A stretch of 64,000 nucleotides of DNA from CAZWDL01 sp964632995 (GTDB taxonomy: Bacteria > Bacteroidota > Bacteroidia > Chitinophagales > Saprospiraceae). The stretch spans positions 53,318 to 117,317 of the forward strand of contig CAZWDL010000003.1 of the NCBI GenBank assembly GCA_964632995.1, written 5' to 3'. The notes beneath the pieces are model-generated. The model searched no databases. It was given only the letters and a program-made list of their open reading frames with translations, and was not told the DNA's origin. Position numbers and translations under genes: made by a program. Of the stretch, positions 9,801 through 17,832 are shown piece after piece; positions within the stretch are counted from its first letter, which is position 1, and every line of letters begins with the position of its first letter.

Positions 9801-9861
9801 AGACCAGGGCGTTTATCCCATACCGAAAACGGTCACACTGGGATTAAATGTGGGCTTCTAA
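6847..9861 (+). CDS. SusC/RagA-type TonB-linked outer membrane receptor
   Basis: A complete 1004-residue SusC-family receptor. It has a signal peptide (LLLLCVLFLAAGLSAQ), a carboxypeptidase-like domain at about 25-105 (EALIGVNILVKGTGSG, TDIDGSYEV), a TonB box (MLEEVVVVGYGVQ), the plug (YVVDGMLL, DIESINVLKDASATAIYGSR) and a 22-strand barrel ending in the terminal-Phe pattern LGLNVGF. It works with the SusD that follows to take a glycan or peptide across the outer membrane using TonB energy. The ATG of the longest susD frame overlaps the end of this gene, but the true susD start is about 50 bases on, so the two are one operon. The remnant GH3 upstream suggests a beta-glucoside-type substrate; this is inference only. 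Confidence 0.96.
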   Translation: MRILKISPRSAQRQLLLLCVLFLAAGLSAQHTVRGTVISTEEEEALIGVNILVKGTGSGTTTDIDGSYEVEVPSPNDTLVVSYVGYRTLEAPINGRNTIDISLSLQLEMLEEVVVVGYGVQRKSDLTGAVSTLKPEEITRIPNANVEQSLQGKIAGVQVTPVSGEPGAGASIRIRGVGTFNNASPLYVVDGMLLDDISFLNPNDIESINVLKDASATAIYGSRGANGVIIITTKKGTAEGRTAFNFDTYYGWQEPVTTIDLVNAPQYAQLANEVSVNQDGNIIYENPDAFTESTDWQDVIFRTAPQQSYQLSANGAYENISFNLSANYFQQDGIIRGSDFDRITLRLNTEYQLRENVTFGHNVTFANSNRNIAPGVLSSAYRAAPIFAPRDSAGNFTDTNPVGNPEASLFYLDNNQAQTNRTVGNLYAEIDILPELQFRSSFGLDLENSESRNFAPVFFVSPLQQNEESNLFRGFTKRRNWLWENTLTYAKDWGVHAVTLLGGVTAQENRFEFLNGSRRNIPEDQEELFYLNAGDVETQANSNGAAEWAMFSYLFRVNYSFLDRYLLTASFRADGSSRFGEENRFGYFPSFALGWRIMDEPWMENQNVFSRLKLRAGWGMIGNDKISEYPGRPVVTPNLNAVFGRNQTLQTGASIVELANPEVRWESTEQYNLGLEMGFLDDRLLAEVDLYRRVTEGILLQIEIPDYVGVDAPPFVNAADILNSGVDFKLDWRDRVNDKFSYNLTFVGSTVYNETLELGQGKEALDGGGLGYNGILGTRTVVGQQVGSFFGYKVEGIFQNEADLEQFPTRGGEVPGDLRFADVNGDGVITGADRTFIGDAIPDFTYGFTLGANYAGFDLTVEFNGQSGQQVWNAKKAARFGIYNFEVSYLDRWTGPGSSTTEPRVTNGGHNYLPSERFVENGDFMRLRNIVFGYTLPAELMQRINISNLRFYVSGTNLVTWTDYSGYTPEIAGQNGGQDVLSAGIDQGVYPIPKTVTLGLNVGF

Positions 9862-9910
9862 TGACGCCCCCCCTCTTTGCGACAAATTTTCGAACCGAAA
9901 ATCTCATCCA

Positions 9911-11377
9911 ATGAAAAAGCTATTCAAGATCCGACATATCCCGGTGCTGGTTCTTTTGCTCCTGACCGGCGCCTGCAGCGAGGAGTTCCTCGAAAAGAAA
10001 CCACTCGTCACGCCTACCACCGAAACCTTTTTCGAAACCGAGGAACACGCCATACAAGCCACCAATGCGGTGTACAACCTGCTCCGCAGTTGGGAGGTCC
10101 ACGTGTTCAGCTATATAGCCATAACCGACATCATCAGCGACGATGCCGACAAGGGCAGTGAGCCTAACGATGCGACCTTCCTGCTGGAAATCGACAACTT
10201 CAATTTCGACTCCCGCAACGTGGCTTTCTCTACCGTCTGGCGTGGTTACTACCGGGGTATTTACCGGGCCAACCTCGCCATTCAGAACATCCCGGCCATA
10301 GAGATGGACGAAACGCTGAAGGCCCGCCTCATCGGCGAAAACAAATTTCTGCGAGCCTACTTTTACTTTAATCTCGTGCGCTGGTTCGGCGGCGTGCCCC
10401 TCATTCTGGAACCCCTGCAACCTGGTGAATACGAACAACCGCGCGATCCCGCCCAAGCGATTTATGATCAGATCATTCAAGATCTGGAAGACGCCGCTGC
10501 CGCCCTTCCCGCTTCCTATGGCGGCTCCAATATAGGGCGGGTTACCAGTGGCTCTGCGAAAGGCATGCTCGCCAAAGTGTATCTCACCTTACAGGACTAC
10601 CTCAACGCCGAAGAGTACGCGATGGAGGTGATCAACTCAGGCGAATACGAGCTGTTTCCCGACTACGACCTGCTTTTTCAGGAAGTCGGCGAAAATTCCT
10701 CCGAATCCGTTTTCGAGGTACAGAACGAAGCCTTTGAAGTAGGCGACGGGGGCTCGCAGTACAATCAGGTGCAGGGCGTGCGCGGCACCCCGAATCTCGG
10801 CTGGGGGTTCAACCGTCCTTCCGATGACCTGGTTGCTTCCTACGAGCGTGGTGACCCACGGCGAGACGCCACCATCCTCTACGTCGGCGAAGTGCTACCC
10901 GACGGTTCAGCTATCGTACAGGACAATCCCAATATGATCAACGAACGTTATAACCAAAAGGCCTGGGCGCCCGATCATCCCGGCGGACTGGGTAATGGCC
11001 CCGGCAATATTCGAATTCTCCGCTATGCCGATGTGCTGTTGATGGCCGCTGAAGCGCTGAACGAGAACGGCAAATCCGCCCAGGCACTGCCCTATCTCAA
11101 TCAGGTACGCGCCCGGGCCCGCGGTGATCGCAGCGTACTGCCCGATATCACCAGCGCGGAGCAGAACGAGCTGCGCGAAATCATCTGGCGGGAGCGCCGC
11201 TCCGAACTCGCCATGGAGCAACACCGCTGGTTTGACCTGCTGCGCCAGGACCGGGCTGCCGAGGTGATGAAAGCCGTCGGTAAAGACTTCATCGAAGGCA
11301 AACACGAACTGATGCCGGTCCCCGCAACCGAAATCGACCTGAGTGGTGGGTTGATCCAGCAGAATCCGGGGTATTGA
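9911..11377 (+). CDS. SusD/RagB-family nutrient-binding outer membrane lipoprotein
   Basis: A 488-residue SusD-family protein, the substrate-binding lid of the SusC channel. The ATG at 9911 is chosen because it gives a lipoprotein signal (VLVLLLLTGACSEEFLEKKP, Cys at the lipobox). The upstream in-frame ATG at 9848 would bury it. Typical SusD stretches follow: an N-terminal segment (FFETEEHAIQATNAVYNLLR), FLRAYFYFNLVRWFGGVPLI in the TPR helices, ILRYADVLLMAAEALNE and the C-terminal REIIWRERRSELAMEQHRWFD. It ends in the family-typical LIQQNPGY. It is the second gene of the susCD operon. Confidence 0.96.
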   Translation: MKKLFKIRHIPVLVLLLLTGACSEEFLEKKPLVTPTTETFFETEEHAIQATNAVYNLLRSWEVHVFSYIAITDIISDDADKGSEPNDATFLLEIDNFNFDSRNVAFSTVWRGYYRGIYRANLAIQNIPAIEMDETLKARLIGENKFLRAYFYFNLVRWFGGVPLILEPLQPGEYEQPRDPAQAIYDQIIQDLEDAAAALPASYGGSNIGRVTSGSAKGMLAKVYLTLQDYLNAEEYAMEVINSGEYELFPDYDLLFQEVGENSSESVFEVQNEAFEVGDGGSQYNQVQGVRGTPNLGWGFNRPSDDLVASYERGDPRRDATILYVGEVLPDGSAIVQDNPNMINERYNQKAWAPDHPGGLGNGPGNIRILRYADVLLMAAEALNENGKSAQALPYLNQVRARARGDRSVLPDITSAEQNELREIIWRERRSELAMEQHRWFDLLRQDRAAEVMKAVGKDFIEGKHELMPVPATEIDLSGGLIQQNPGY

Positions 11378-11379
11378 AG

Positions 11380-11407
11380 GCTGGATGCTGGGGGCTGAAT
11401 GCTGGAT
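11380..11407. repeat. Heptad tandem repeat (GCTGGAT-like, 4 units)
   Basis: Four contiguous 7-base units (GCTGGAT, GCTGGGG, GCTGAAT, GCTGGAT) begin three bases after the susD stop codon. Confidence 0.85.
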
Positions 11408-11457
11408 GAACTTCCGCTAACCGGTACTCTTAAGGAAGAAAAACTAAACATCCAACC

Positions 11458-12483
11458 ATGCAGCATTGGACCTACAAGGCGGCGGCATTTGTCACCCTGG
11501 TCATTGGGGTAGTTATAATTATGTATTACGGCAGCCCCTTCTTGCAGCCGCTGGCGTTCGGCGCCCTTTTCGCGATGCTGATTCATCCGATGGAAACGGC
11601 CATGCGTCGCAGAGGCCTGCCGAAATTTTTTTCTATCAGTATCAGTGTATTGCTGGTCATGCTTTTTCTTGGCCTTATCCTGCTGCTGATTTCCTGGCAG
11701 GTTTCGGAACTCAGCCAGGAATGGCCTGGCATTAAGCAGCGAATCCAGGAGATGGAAGCGGCAGTCCGGACCTACCTCAGTGGCCTTTTGAACGTACAGG
11801 AAGCAGATCTTAGCCGTACGATCCGCCCCTCGGCGGATATGATCACCACTCAGGTGATGAACGTTACCTCGCAGGCTGTCAGCATCATGGGTGATTTATT
11901 ATTGATCCTGGTTTTTACCATTATTTTCCTGGCATCGCAGAAGCGCTTTCAGGCTTTCACCCTGGAAATATGGGGAAGAGAAGACAACGACAAAGAATTC
12001 CGGGCAATCATGCATGCCTCCAGCAGGATTGCTCACCGCTATTTGCGCGGCAAGCTGCTGGTGCTGCTGATTCTGGGCCTTCTGTACGCCGGCGGCTTCC
12101 TGCTGGCAGGTATTAAGTTTGCCATTCTGCTGGCTCTGCTGGGGTCCCTGCTGTCGCTTATTCCTTACCTCGGCAATGTCATAGCGGGGCTGCTGGCCAT
12201 TTCGCTGGCCTTGGTATCCGGCGGTGGGCTGACCTCCATTCTGCTCATCATCGGCGTCATGTCGGTCACTCAGGTGGTGGAAAGTTACCTGCTTACGCCA
12301 CTCATCCTCGGCGACCAGGTTGATTTGAGTCCTTTCGGAGCTGTGATCAGTGTTTTTGGGTTCACCATGGTCTGGGGCATCAGTGGCGCCGTTATTGCCA
12401 TTCCGATGACTGCCATCATTCGCATCTACCTCGCGCAATCTAATCAGTTGCAGGCCCTCGGCCGCTTACTGGAGGAACGGTAG
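11458..12483 (+). CDS. AI-2E family (PerM/UPF0118) membrane transporter
   Basis: A 341-residue polytopic inner-membrane protein of the AI-2E exporter/PerM superfamily. It has hydrophobic helices at the N-terminus (about 8-50), a helix pair at 60-85, an extended soluble region (about 85-150) and a C-terminal set of helices. The family region LLSLIPYLGNVIAGLLA and the closing VVESYLLTPLILGDQVDLSPFGAV are visible. Members have been linked to autoinducer-2 export or Na+/H+ exchange, and the substrate here is unknown. A second member lies at 14338. It opens the stress/envelope gene block. Confidence 0.88.
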   Translation: MQHWTYKAAAFVTLVIGVVIIMYYGSPFLQPLAFGALFAMLIHPMETAMRRRGLPKFFSISISVLLVMLFLGLILLLISWQVSELSQEWPGIKQRIQEMEAAVRTYLSGLLNVQEADLSRTIRPSADMITTQVMNVTSQAVSIMGDLLLILVFTIIFLASQKRFQAFTLEIWGREDNDKEFRAIMHASSRIAHRYLRGKLLVLLILGLLYAGGFLLAGIKFAILLALLGSLLSLIPYLGNVIAGLLAISLALVSGGGLTSILLIIGVMSVTQVVESYLLTPLILGDQVDLSPFGAVISVFGFTMVWGISGAVIAIPMTAIIRIYLAQSNQLQALGRLLEER

Positions 12484-12724
12484 TACTTCAATGTTTAGGA
12501 CGCCGATGCCGTGATTAGCGATGGCGGCTCAAGTCGCAGCCGATCCCAACCGGCCCCGGCGCCAGCTGGCTTGGCACCTGGCACCGGCCAAGGACTGTGG
12601 ACTTTCACCCGACCAAGCTTCACTCGGCTGAATCGACCCTCGACCATCATTGAACATCCCCCCATTGCCATCGTTGAAATAAGTGAAATCAGTTATTTGA
12701 TTAATCAAAAGCGAAAGTAACGAT
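12484..12724. other. Intergenic region upstream of dps
   Basis: A GC-rich part (12500-12600) with no recognised feature changes to an AT-rich part holding the dps promoter. A small reading frame at 12511-12720 has no conserved character and is not called. Confidence 0.4.
12696..12709. promoter_or_regulatory. Perfect 14-bp palindrome before dps
   Basis: TTTGATTAATCAAA is a perfect palindrome 15 bases before the dps start codon. Its place near the start suits a repressor site or a fortuitous AT-rich palindrome. No regulator can be assigned. Confidence 0.35.
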
Positions 12725-13213
12725 ATGAATTATTTAGGTTTAGACGAAAAGAAAGTAACGCGAACGGTTAACGATATGAATCGTTTGCTTTCCAATTATC
12801 ACATTTACTACCAAAATCTCCGGAACTTTCACTGGAATATCCACGGCGAAAATTTCTTCGACCTGCACAATAAGTTTGAAGATTTGTATAATGATGCCCG
12901 TGAGAAAATTGATGAGATTGCCGAACGGGTACTTACACTGCGCCATATTCCACTGAGCCGGATGAGTGATTACCTGGCTATGGCCAAGGTTGAAGAGTCA
13001 GACATACTACAGACTGACAAAGATATGGTCGATAAGATTTTGGAAGACCATGAAATACTCATCAGCAACATGCGCGAAGTAATCCGCAGTGCCGATGATG
13101 CCGGAGATGAAGGAACCATCGATATGATCGGCGGATTCCTGGAAGCCCTGGAGAAGCGTAGTTGGATGCTCGACGCCTGGCGCGAACGCAAGCTCGAAGC
13201 TGCCGAAGCTTAA
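12725..13213 (+). CDS. dps: Dps/ferritin-like DNA-protecting protein
   Basis: A 162-residue Dps-family protein, which forms dodecamers that oxidise and store iron using peroxide and so protects DNA in stress. The ferroxidase signature is complete: NFHWNIHGENFFDLHNKFED, with His36 and His48, then a helix containing DEIAERVLTL, which supplies the Asp and Glu ligands. The length is normal for Dps and the ATG at 12725 fits the family N-terminus. It has its own terminator at 13236. The neighbours are membrane and stress proteins, in keeping with a general stress block. Confidence 0.93.
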   Translation: MNYLGLDEKKVTRTVNDMNRLLSNYHIYYQNLRNFHWNIHGENFFDLHNKFEDLYNDAREKIDEIAERVLTLRHIPLSRMSDYLAMAKVEESDILQTDKDMVDKILEDHEILISNMREVIRSADDAGDEGTIDMIGGFLEALEKRSWMLDAWRERKLEAAEA

Positions 13214-13235
13214 TCCCTCTTTCTTTTTAAAATAA

Positions 13236-13268
13236 GGCGTCATGAAAACATGGCGCCACTCTTTTTTT
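13236..13268 (+). terminator. Rho-independent terminator after dps
   Basis: GGCGTCATG (13236-13244) pairs with CATGGCGCC (13249-13257) across an AAAA loop, with one G-U pair. A T-rich tract starts at 13262. Confidence 0.85.
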
Positions 13269-13368
13269 AACAAACCTTCTCAAGGCTTTCCTTCTCCACC
13301 AACTTGTCCTCCTTTTGATCTCTAACTGTTAATCGGATTACAGAAAACAAATACAAATATTTCTTTTT

Positions 13369-13887
13369 ATGAGTAAAAAAATGAAGGAAGAAATAGAGAA
13401 CCCTCAAAATCAACAGAAAGAAAAGAAAGTCAGCAAAATCCCTTTCAACTTTTATTCGTTTGCGGGTAGTCGGGGCTTACTGGCTGGAATACTAATGGGT
13501 CTCTACGTCTTGATGCTGGAAGTGTTGGGAGCCGGTGACAGCCTAGCGCTCAAGCTACTCAAATACTTCTTTTTGGCCATTGTCATGTACCGCGCGCTGC
13601 GCACTTATAAATTTGTTTCGCCGGCTGGAAAAACGTTTAAAAACGGCATTGTCATGGGAGCTGGCATTACTATTGTCAGTGGCCTCGTCTTCGTAGCCCT
13701 TCACCTGCTTAGCTTTTTTATCGACCAGAGCGTCGTGTTCGACCGCTTTACACTAAACAGCCGGGTGACCGATTTTCCCAAAGCATTGATGTTGAGTTGG
13801 GCCTACCTGCTCGAAACATTTGTGGTAGGGATGACCATTGCCTTTATTAGTCTGCAATTTCTAAAGGATGCAGCGCCTCCGAAGTAA
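13369..13887 (+). CDS. DUF4199-like four-helix membrane protein
   Basis: A 172-residue inner-membrane protein. The first 27 residues are charged and cytoplasmic (rich in Lys, Glu, Gln). Four transmembrane segments follow at about 33-52, 62-80, 95-117 and 138-160. The arrangement resembles the Bacteroidota family DUF4199, in which a short loop after helix 2 carries an FKNG-type sequence (here GKTFKNGIVMGAG). The function is unknown. The start at 13369 is followed by a Lys-rich N-terminus and has an AT-rich leader. It probably forms a unit with the next small gene, 43 bases on. Confidence 0.7.
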   Translation: MSKKMKEEIENPQNQQKEKKVSKIPFNFYSFAGSRGLLAGILMGLYVLMLEVLGAGDSLALKLLKYFFLAIVMYRALRTYKFVSPAGKTFKNGIVMGAGITIVSGLVFVALHLLSFFIDQSVVFDRFTLNSRVTDFPKALMLSWAYLLETFVVGMTIAFISLQFLKDAAPPK

Positions 13888-13930
13888 ATAGAAGCCTTGA
13901 AAACAACAAGCAGTAAAACAAATTACAATC

Positions 13931-14239
13931 ATGGAAGCAAAGAACTATAGAACATTATCGGAAGCCAGCAAAAACCTGCACCAGCAGGGCTTCGCCGATC
14001 GTTTTGAAATGGAAGGCAAAAAACTAAAAAACCTCGAAAACGAGAAGTATTATAACCCGGAGGATATGCGTATCCGGGAAATGCATCGTTTTGAGGGAGT
14101 TTCCAACCCAAGCGATATGTCGGTCATATTTGCTGTAGAATGCGATGACGGACGGAAGGGAACGATCATCTCCTCTTACGGCACTTATGCCAACCGCGAC
14201 CTGCTCAACTTCATGGATGAAGTAGAACGCACGTTTTAA
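13931..14239 (+). CDS. Small conserved Bacteroidota protein (often mislabelled PRPP synthetase)
   Basis: A 102-residue soluble protein with the family pattern YRTLSEASKNLHQQGF, then NPEDMRIREMHRFEGVSNPS and DMSVIFAVECDDGRKGTIIS. Databases often label such proteins phosphoribosylpyrophosphate synthetase. It has none of that enzyme's motifs and is far too short, so that name should not be trusted. The function is unknown. It follows the DUF4199-like gene closely and precedes a PerM-type transporter. Confidence 0.75.
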   Translation: MEAKNYRTLSEASKNLHQQGFADRFEMEGKKLKNLENEKYYNPEDMRIREMHRFEGVSNPSDMSVIFAVECDDGRKGTIISSYGTYANRDLLNFMDEVERTF

Positions 14240-14337
14240 ATCAACTTCTGTAGAGCACCTGACTTTCTTGAAAGCGCGGAAAGGCCTCCTTGGATCGAGG
14301 TATTTTTTCCGTATTTTTCAAGAAAAAAGTTAACGCG

Positions 14338-15498
14338 ATGAACCAACGTCCAATTAGTTTGCAGCGCATTACCAATGCACTTATTGCCCTGGTTATTCTC
14401 GTCTATTTCCTCATAGTCGCCAAGGCGCTGCTTATTCCATTGGCTTTCGGTTTTCTTTTTGCCCTGGTTCTGTTGCCGGTATGCGATTTCTTCGAGCGTT
14501 TCATTCCCAATAGAATCATCGCTATCCTGCTGACCTTTATAACTGTAATACTCCCCCTGCTCGGCATTTTTTTCTTTTTTGGATACGAATTTATCCGGCT
14601 GGTCGACAGTATTCCTTCTATCGAGGTACAGCTAAAAAAGGGGATCAATAATATTATCAACTGGACACAGGAAAACCTGGATTTGGGCGTTGAGGAACTG
14701 ACGCAATGGGTTCAGCAAAACCTTACCACCCTGATTGAAGCCCCGCTAAGCTTCCTGACCAACAGCCTGAGTTCCTCCACTACCCTGATTGCGGGACTGG
14801 TCCTTAGCGCGCTATACACTTTTTTCATACTTTGGTACCGCAGCTCTTTCCGCAATTTTTTCATCTACCAGTTTGGTTCTTCCACCCGCGAAGAAGCCGA
14901 TACGCTGCTCAACGATATACAGCGGGTCATGCAGGAATATTTGTCTGGCCTTGGTCTCGTTATGCTCATCCTCGGGGTGCTCAACAGCAGCGGCCTTTGG
15001 CTGATCGGAATTAAATACGCACCTTTCTGGGGCTTTCTCGGAGCCTTTCTGGCCATCATTCCCTACATCGGCACTACACTGGGCGGCATTTTGCCCTTTC
15101 TCTACGCACTGGCTACCACCGGAACTTTCTGGCAGCCTGCCGCCGTTGTGCTCCTGTATTGGGGGGTACAGCAATTGGAGGGCAATGTCATCACGCCTAA
15201 GGTAGTCGGCTCCAGCGTTCAGATCAACCCTTTGGCTGCTATTTTGGCCCTGATCGCCGGTGGCCTGATCTGGGGCATTGCCGGATTGATCCTCGCTATT
15301 CCTGCAATGGCTGCTTTAAGAGTTATACTCAGTCACATCGATTACTTCAAACCAATAAGCGAGCTGTTGGGAGAACGTCTATACTCCAATCATCAGATTT
15401 TTAAAGAAAAGTACGATTCCGAGCGTTTCCGGGTTATCAATTTTTTCCGGAACCTGGGGCCTGCACCAGAACAGAATGCGAGGGAAGAAGAAGAGTGA
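14338..15498 (+). CDS. AI-2E family (PerM/UPF0118) membrane transporter, second copy
   Basis: A 386-residue polytopic membrane protein of the same superfamily as the product at 11458. It has N-terminal helices (about 10-65), a soluble segment (about 75-130) and a C-terminal helical part with FLAIIPYIGTTLGGILPFLYA and QLEGNVITPKVVGSSVQINP, the conserved ending of the family. A charged cytoplasmic tail of about 50 residues ends in a Glu run. The ATG at 14338 (MNQRPIS) is chosen over 14290 because the extra 16 residues are not family-like. Two divergent copies so close together suggest different substrates or conditions. Confidence 0.87.
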   Translation: MNQRPISLQRITNALIALVILVYFLIVAKALLIPLAFGFLFALVLLPVCDFFERFIPNRIIAILLTFITVILPLLGIFFFFGYEFIRLVDSIPSIEVQLKKGINNIINWTQENLDLGVEELTQWVQQNLTTLIEAPLSFLTNSLSSSTTLIAGLVLSALYTFFILWYRSSFRNFFIYQFGSSTREEADTLLNDIQRVMQEYLSGLGLVMLILGVLNSSGLWLIGIKYAPFWGFLGAFLAIIPYIGTTLGGILPFLYALATTGTFWQPAAVVLLYWGVQQLEGNVITPKVVGSSVQINPLAAILALIAGGLIWGIAGLILAIPAMAALRVILSHIDYFKPISELLGERLYSNHQIFKEKYDSERFRVINFFRNLGPAPEQNAREEEE

Positions 15499-15789
15499 TC
15501 AGTAAGTTTCTCATTTATGGTGACGATGTAAGCACAATTCCTTTTGAATAGGCAGGAAAGTCGGAAGCGACTGTAGGGAGCCTGCTTCTTCTGCGGGCGG
15601 AAGGCGGAAAGCGGAAGTGGGAAGGCAGCGTAAGGGCAAAAAAAAAATGACATATCCGGAAAGATATGCCACGCTTTAACGTAGATCTTTTGAGTTTTCA
15701 GAATTCTCAAAAGTTATTGGAAATCAAATGAAGTAGTTTTTTAGAATTTAGAATTGTTCCTCGATTTGGTATCATAGTTTTAGCGCGGA
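15499..15789. other. Intergenic region between convergent genes
   Basis: Between the transporter (+) and the sigma factor (-). It contains a heptad repeat at 15595-15629 and an AT-rich stretch. No clear hairpin terminator is seen. Confidence 0.4.
15595..15629. repeat. Heptad tandem repeat (AGGCGGA-like, 5 units)
   Basis: Five contiguous degenerate 7-base units: GGGCGGA, AGGCGGA, AAGCGGA, AGTGGGA, AGGCAGC. They lie between two convergent genes. Confidence 0.75.
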
Positions 15790-16308
15790 CTAGAAGGTTT
15801 CCGTGGCAAAGCGTTCACGCAGCAGTGCCTTTAGTTTTTTGCGTGCAAAGAAAATGCGACTTTTCACCGTTCCCATCGGAATCTCCATGTGGTCGGCGAT
15901 TTCATCGTAGTGATATCCTTGATAGAACATCATGAAAGGTACGCTGTAGGATTCACCTATTTCGTCAAAAAGCTCTTCCATTTCCTGCATAGTCAACCTG
16001 GAATAAGCGCCGTTAGCGACTGTGTTCTTATTCTCAATGGCGAACAAGAAGGTATCCAGTGGCTCATTTACAGTTTTACGCTTCTTCTCGCGCCGGTAGT
16101 TATTAATAAAGGTATTCCGCATAATCGTTGTCAGCCAGCCCTTGAAATTAGTACCGACTTTAAACTTATCACGGTTACCAAAAGCGCGCAGCGCTGTTTC
16201 CTGCATCAGATCCTTGGCGTCTTCTTTGTTACGCGTCAGTCTCAGTGCGAAGGAAAAGAGCTTGTCTTCGAAACTGTTGAATTGTTGAATGAATTGTAAG
16301 GTGCTCAT
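15790..16308 (-). CDS. ECF-type RNA polymerase sigma factor
   Basis: A 172-residue group IV sigma factor. Region 2 is at about 12-80 (FALRLTRNKEDAKDLMQETALRA, then FKGWLTTIMRNTFINNYRRE). Region 4 is at about 110-165 (QEMEELFDEIGESYSVPF, YHYDEIADHMEIPMGTVKSR). It directs RNA polymerase to a stress or envelope promoter set. No anti-sigma gene is adjacent, as is common for this stand-alone Bacteroidota type. Transcribed toward the PerM-type gene and away from the XRE regulator block. Confidence 0.93.
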   Translation of the reverse strand: MSTLQFIQQFNSFEDKLFSFALRLTRNKEDAKDLMQETALRAFGNRDKFKVGTNFKGWLTTIMRNTFINNYRREKKRKTVNEPLDTFLFAIENKNTVANGAYSRLTMQEMEELFDEIGESYSVPFMMFYQGYHYDEIADHMEIPMGTVKSRIFFARKKLKALLRERFATETF

Positions 16309-16491
16309 AAAGGTGTATTTATTTCAAAGTTAAGACGATTGCTATAATCATTCACAATTTCTGCAATTCCTCAACGAGGAAAAGTACGATCTGTTCACAA
16401 TATAAGCATAAATAACACAAAATCCTATTTCAGACGCCTTTAATTTAACCAAAAAAGCAAAAATAGCTGGTAATACTAACAATCCGCCCGG

Positions 16492-17028
16492 TTATTGTGA
16501 ACCGGAAGAGCCGTTTTTTTCAGAGATGGCGCTGATGATTGCCTCATTGTGAGCCAGCAGATGTTCCATGAGAAGTAAAAAATTTTCGATATCGGCGCTC
16601 AGGCGTTGGGCATCTTCGTTCAGGTCTTCAAAACTTTCCAGCTTGAAGCGATAAAACACTTTGAACCCTTCGAGCATTTTCCGAATACGGATAGAGCGCT
16701 CAATAAATTTTTGAACACTCTCTTTATCCTTAATATCCAGCTTCAGTTTCCCAATGGCCCGGGCATCAATTTGCTCTATATCTTTTAGGTTGTCCACCTT
16801 ACTAGTCCCATTACCCCTGATGGTTTCCATGTCTTTTTCGATGAGATCGGACATTTCCACGCCGAACAATTTGGAAAGCTCGACGATAAAATCCAGACGA
16901 GGTCGCACATTTTTACTTTCGTAGGCTGCAATACTGCTACGCTTCACCCCCACTTTATTGGCCAGAGCTTCCTGACTCCATTGGCGGCTTTTACGAAGAT
17001 ATCTTATGTTTTTTGAAAGATAATTCAT
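16492..17028 (-). CDS. XRE-family transcriptional regulator with C-terminal helical domain
   Basis: A 178-residue regulator. An HTH_3/Cro-type DNA-binding domain occupies residues 3-62 (IRYLRKSRQWSQEALANKVG, VKRSSIAAYESKNVRPRLD). The C-terminal half (about 95-170) is helical and includes EGFKVFYRFKLES and IENFLLLMEHLLAHNEAI. The same two-part layout, with a matching GFKxFY and a helical NFLLLMEHLL-like stretch, occurs in the regulator at 22889, so these are paralogues. The C-terminal part is probably for dimerisation or partner binding. It sits between the ECF sigma gene and ytxH and may control the neighbouring stress genes; that is inference. Confidence 0.88.
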   Translation of the reverse strand: MNYLSKNIRYLRKSRQWSQEALANKVGVKRSSIAAYESKNVRPRLDFIVELSKLFGVEMSDLIEKDMETIRGNGTSKVDNLKDIEQIDARAIGKLKLDIKDKESVQKFIERSIRIRKMLEGFKVFYRFKLESFEDLNEDAQRLSADIENFLLLMEHLLAHNEAIISAISEKNGSSGSQ

Positions 17029-17290
17029 CCTTTTTTCCTCTACTCTAATGGTTCAGCGGTCTTATTATTTCTCTGTAATCGAGAATGACAAAAAAACACC
17101 GAAAATTGTGTACATAAAAAACGTCAAATGCTAATATAGCATAAAAATCGGTGTCTTTTGTGAAAAAGAGAGACATTTTGTTGCTTTCCTGAACATCGGC
17201 ACAGATAACCCTGTTCAAAAGATGACACAAGAGAGAAAAAAACTGAGACAGCTGAAAAGCTGTTATTTGTTCATCAAAACAAATTAGATT

Positions 17291-17683
17291 ATGGATAATG
17301 GAAGTAGAAATGGATTGTGGTTTTTATTTGGCATGGCCGCGGGTGTAACTGCCGGGCTTTACCTCAATTCGGAAGAAGGAAAAAAAACCCGCCGCCAGGC
17401 TGGTGACCAGATTAATGAGTTTGGAAAAGATCTGGAAAACAAAGCTAAAGATCAGTATGAGCATCTTTCTTCCAATGTAAATGAATACGTAGACCGGGGT
17501 AAGCACTATGTAGATGACGTGAGTTCTTCCGTCAAGGAAAGTGTCAATAAAGTAGCCAATCGTTCCGGATCCATACTCGGCAAATCGAAGAATCGCTACG
17601 GTGAAAATGTAGAGAAAGCTAAACGGAAAATCAGAAAAAGAATCAGGAAGCTCGAAGAAACTATTGAAAACGAAATGGGATAA
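17291..17683 (+). CDS. YtxH-domain stress protein
   Basis: A 130-residue protein of the YtxH family (general stress proteins of Gram-positives, widespread in Bacteroidota). It has a short hydrophobic anchor at 10-26 (LWFLFGMAAGVTAGLYL), the typical NSEEGKKTRRQAGDQI after it, and then a long basic amphipathic or coiled-coil tail. It is probably tethered to the inner membrane. The exact role is unknown. A terminator follows at 17704. Confidence 0.88.
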   Translation: MDNGSRNGLWFLFGMAAGVTAGLYLNSEEGKKTRRQAGDQINEFGKDLENKAKDQYEHLSSNVNEYVDRGKHYVDDVSSSVKESVNKVANRSGSILGKSKNRYGENVEKAKRKIRKRIRKLEETIENEMG

Positions 17684-17703
17684 GATAAGTTCTTACCCAC
17701 AAA

Positions 17704-17767
17704 ATGGGAAAACGGCTTGTGATGCACTGCTCATAGCGTTGCAAAAAAGCCTTTTCCCATATTTTCG
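17704..17767 (+). terminator. Terminator after ytxH-like gene
   Basis: ATGGGAAAACGGCTT (17704-17718) pairs with AAGCCTTTTCCCAT (17747-17760) with one bulge, and is followed by ATTTTC. Confidence 0.65.
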
Positions 17768-17832
17768 TTTCTGAAATCCAACAAACTCCGATTAACCGGC
17801 ACTATATACTCGACATTCAAGAATCCGGCACT

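Noticed and set aside
12511..12720. 69-codon plus-strand frame before dps
   Set aside because: Low-complexity Pro/Arg/Ser content, no family resemblance, and it spans the dps promoter region.
13931..14239. Phosphoribosylpyrophosphate synthetase
   Set aside because: The common database name for this family is not supported: the protein is 102 residues and lacks PRPP-binding and ATP motifs.
15393..15710. Minus-strand 105-codon frame across the end of the PerM-type gene
   Set aside because: It overlaps a confident gene and a tandem repeat; composition looks random.
17045..17230. 61-codon minus-strand frame upstream of the XRE gene
   Set aside because: No family-like sequence; AT-rich leader region.
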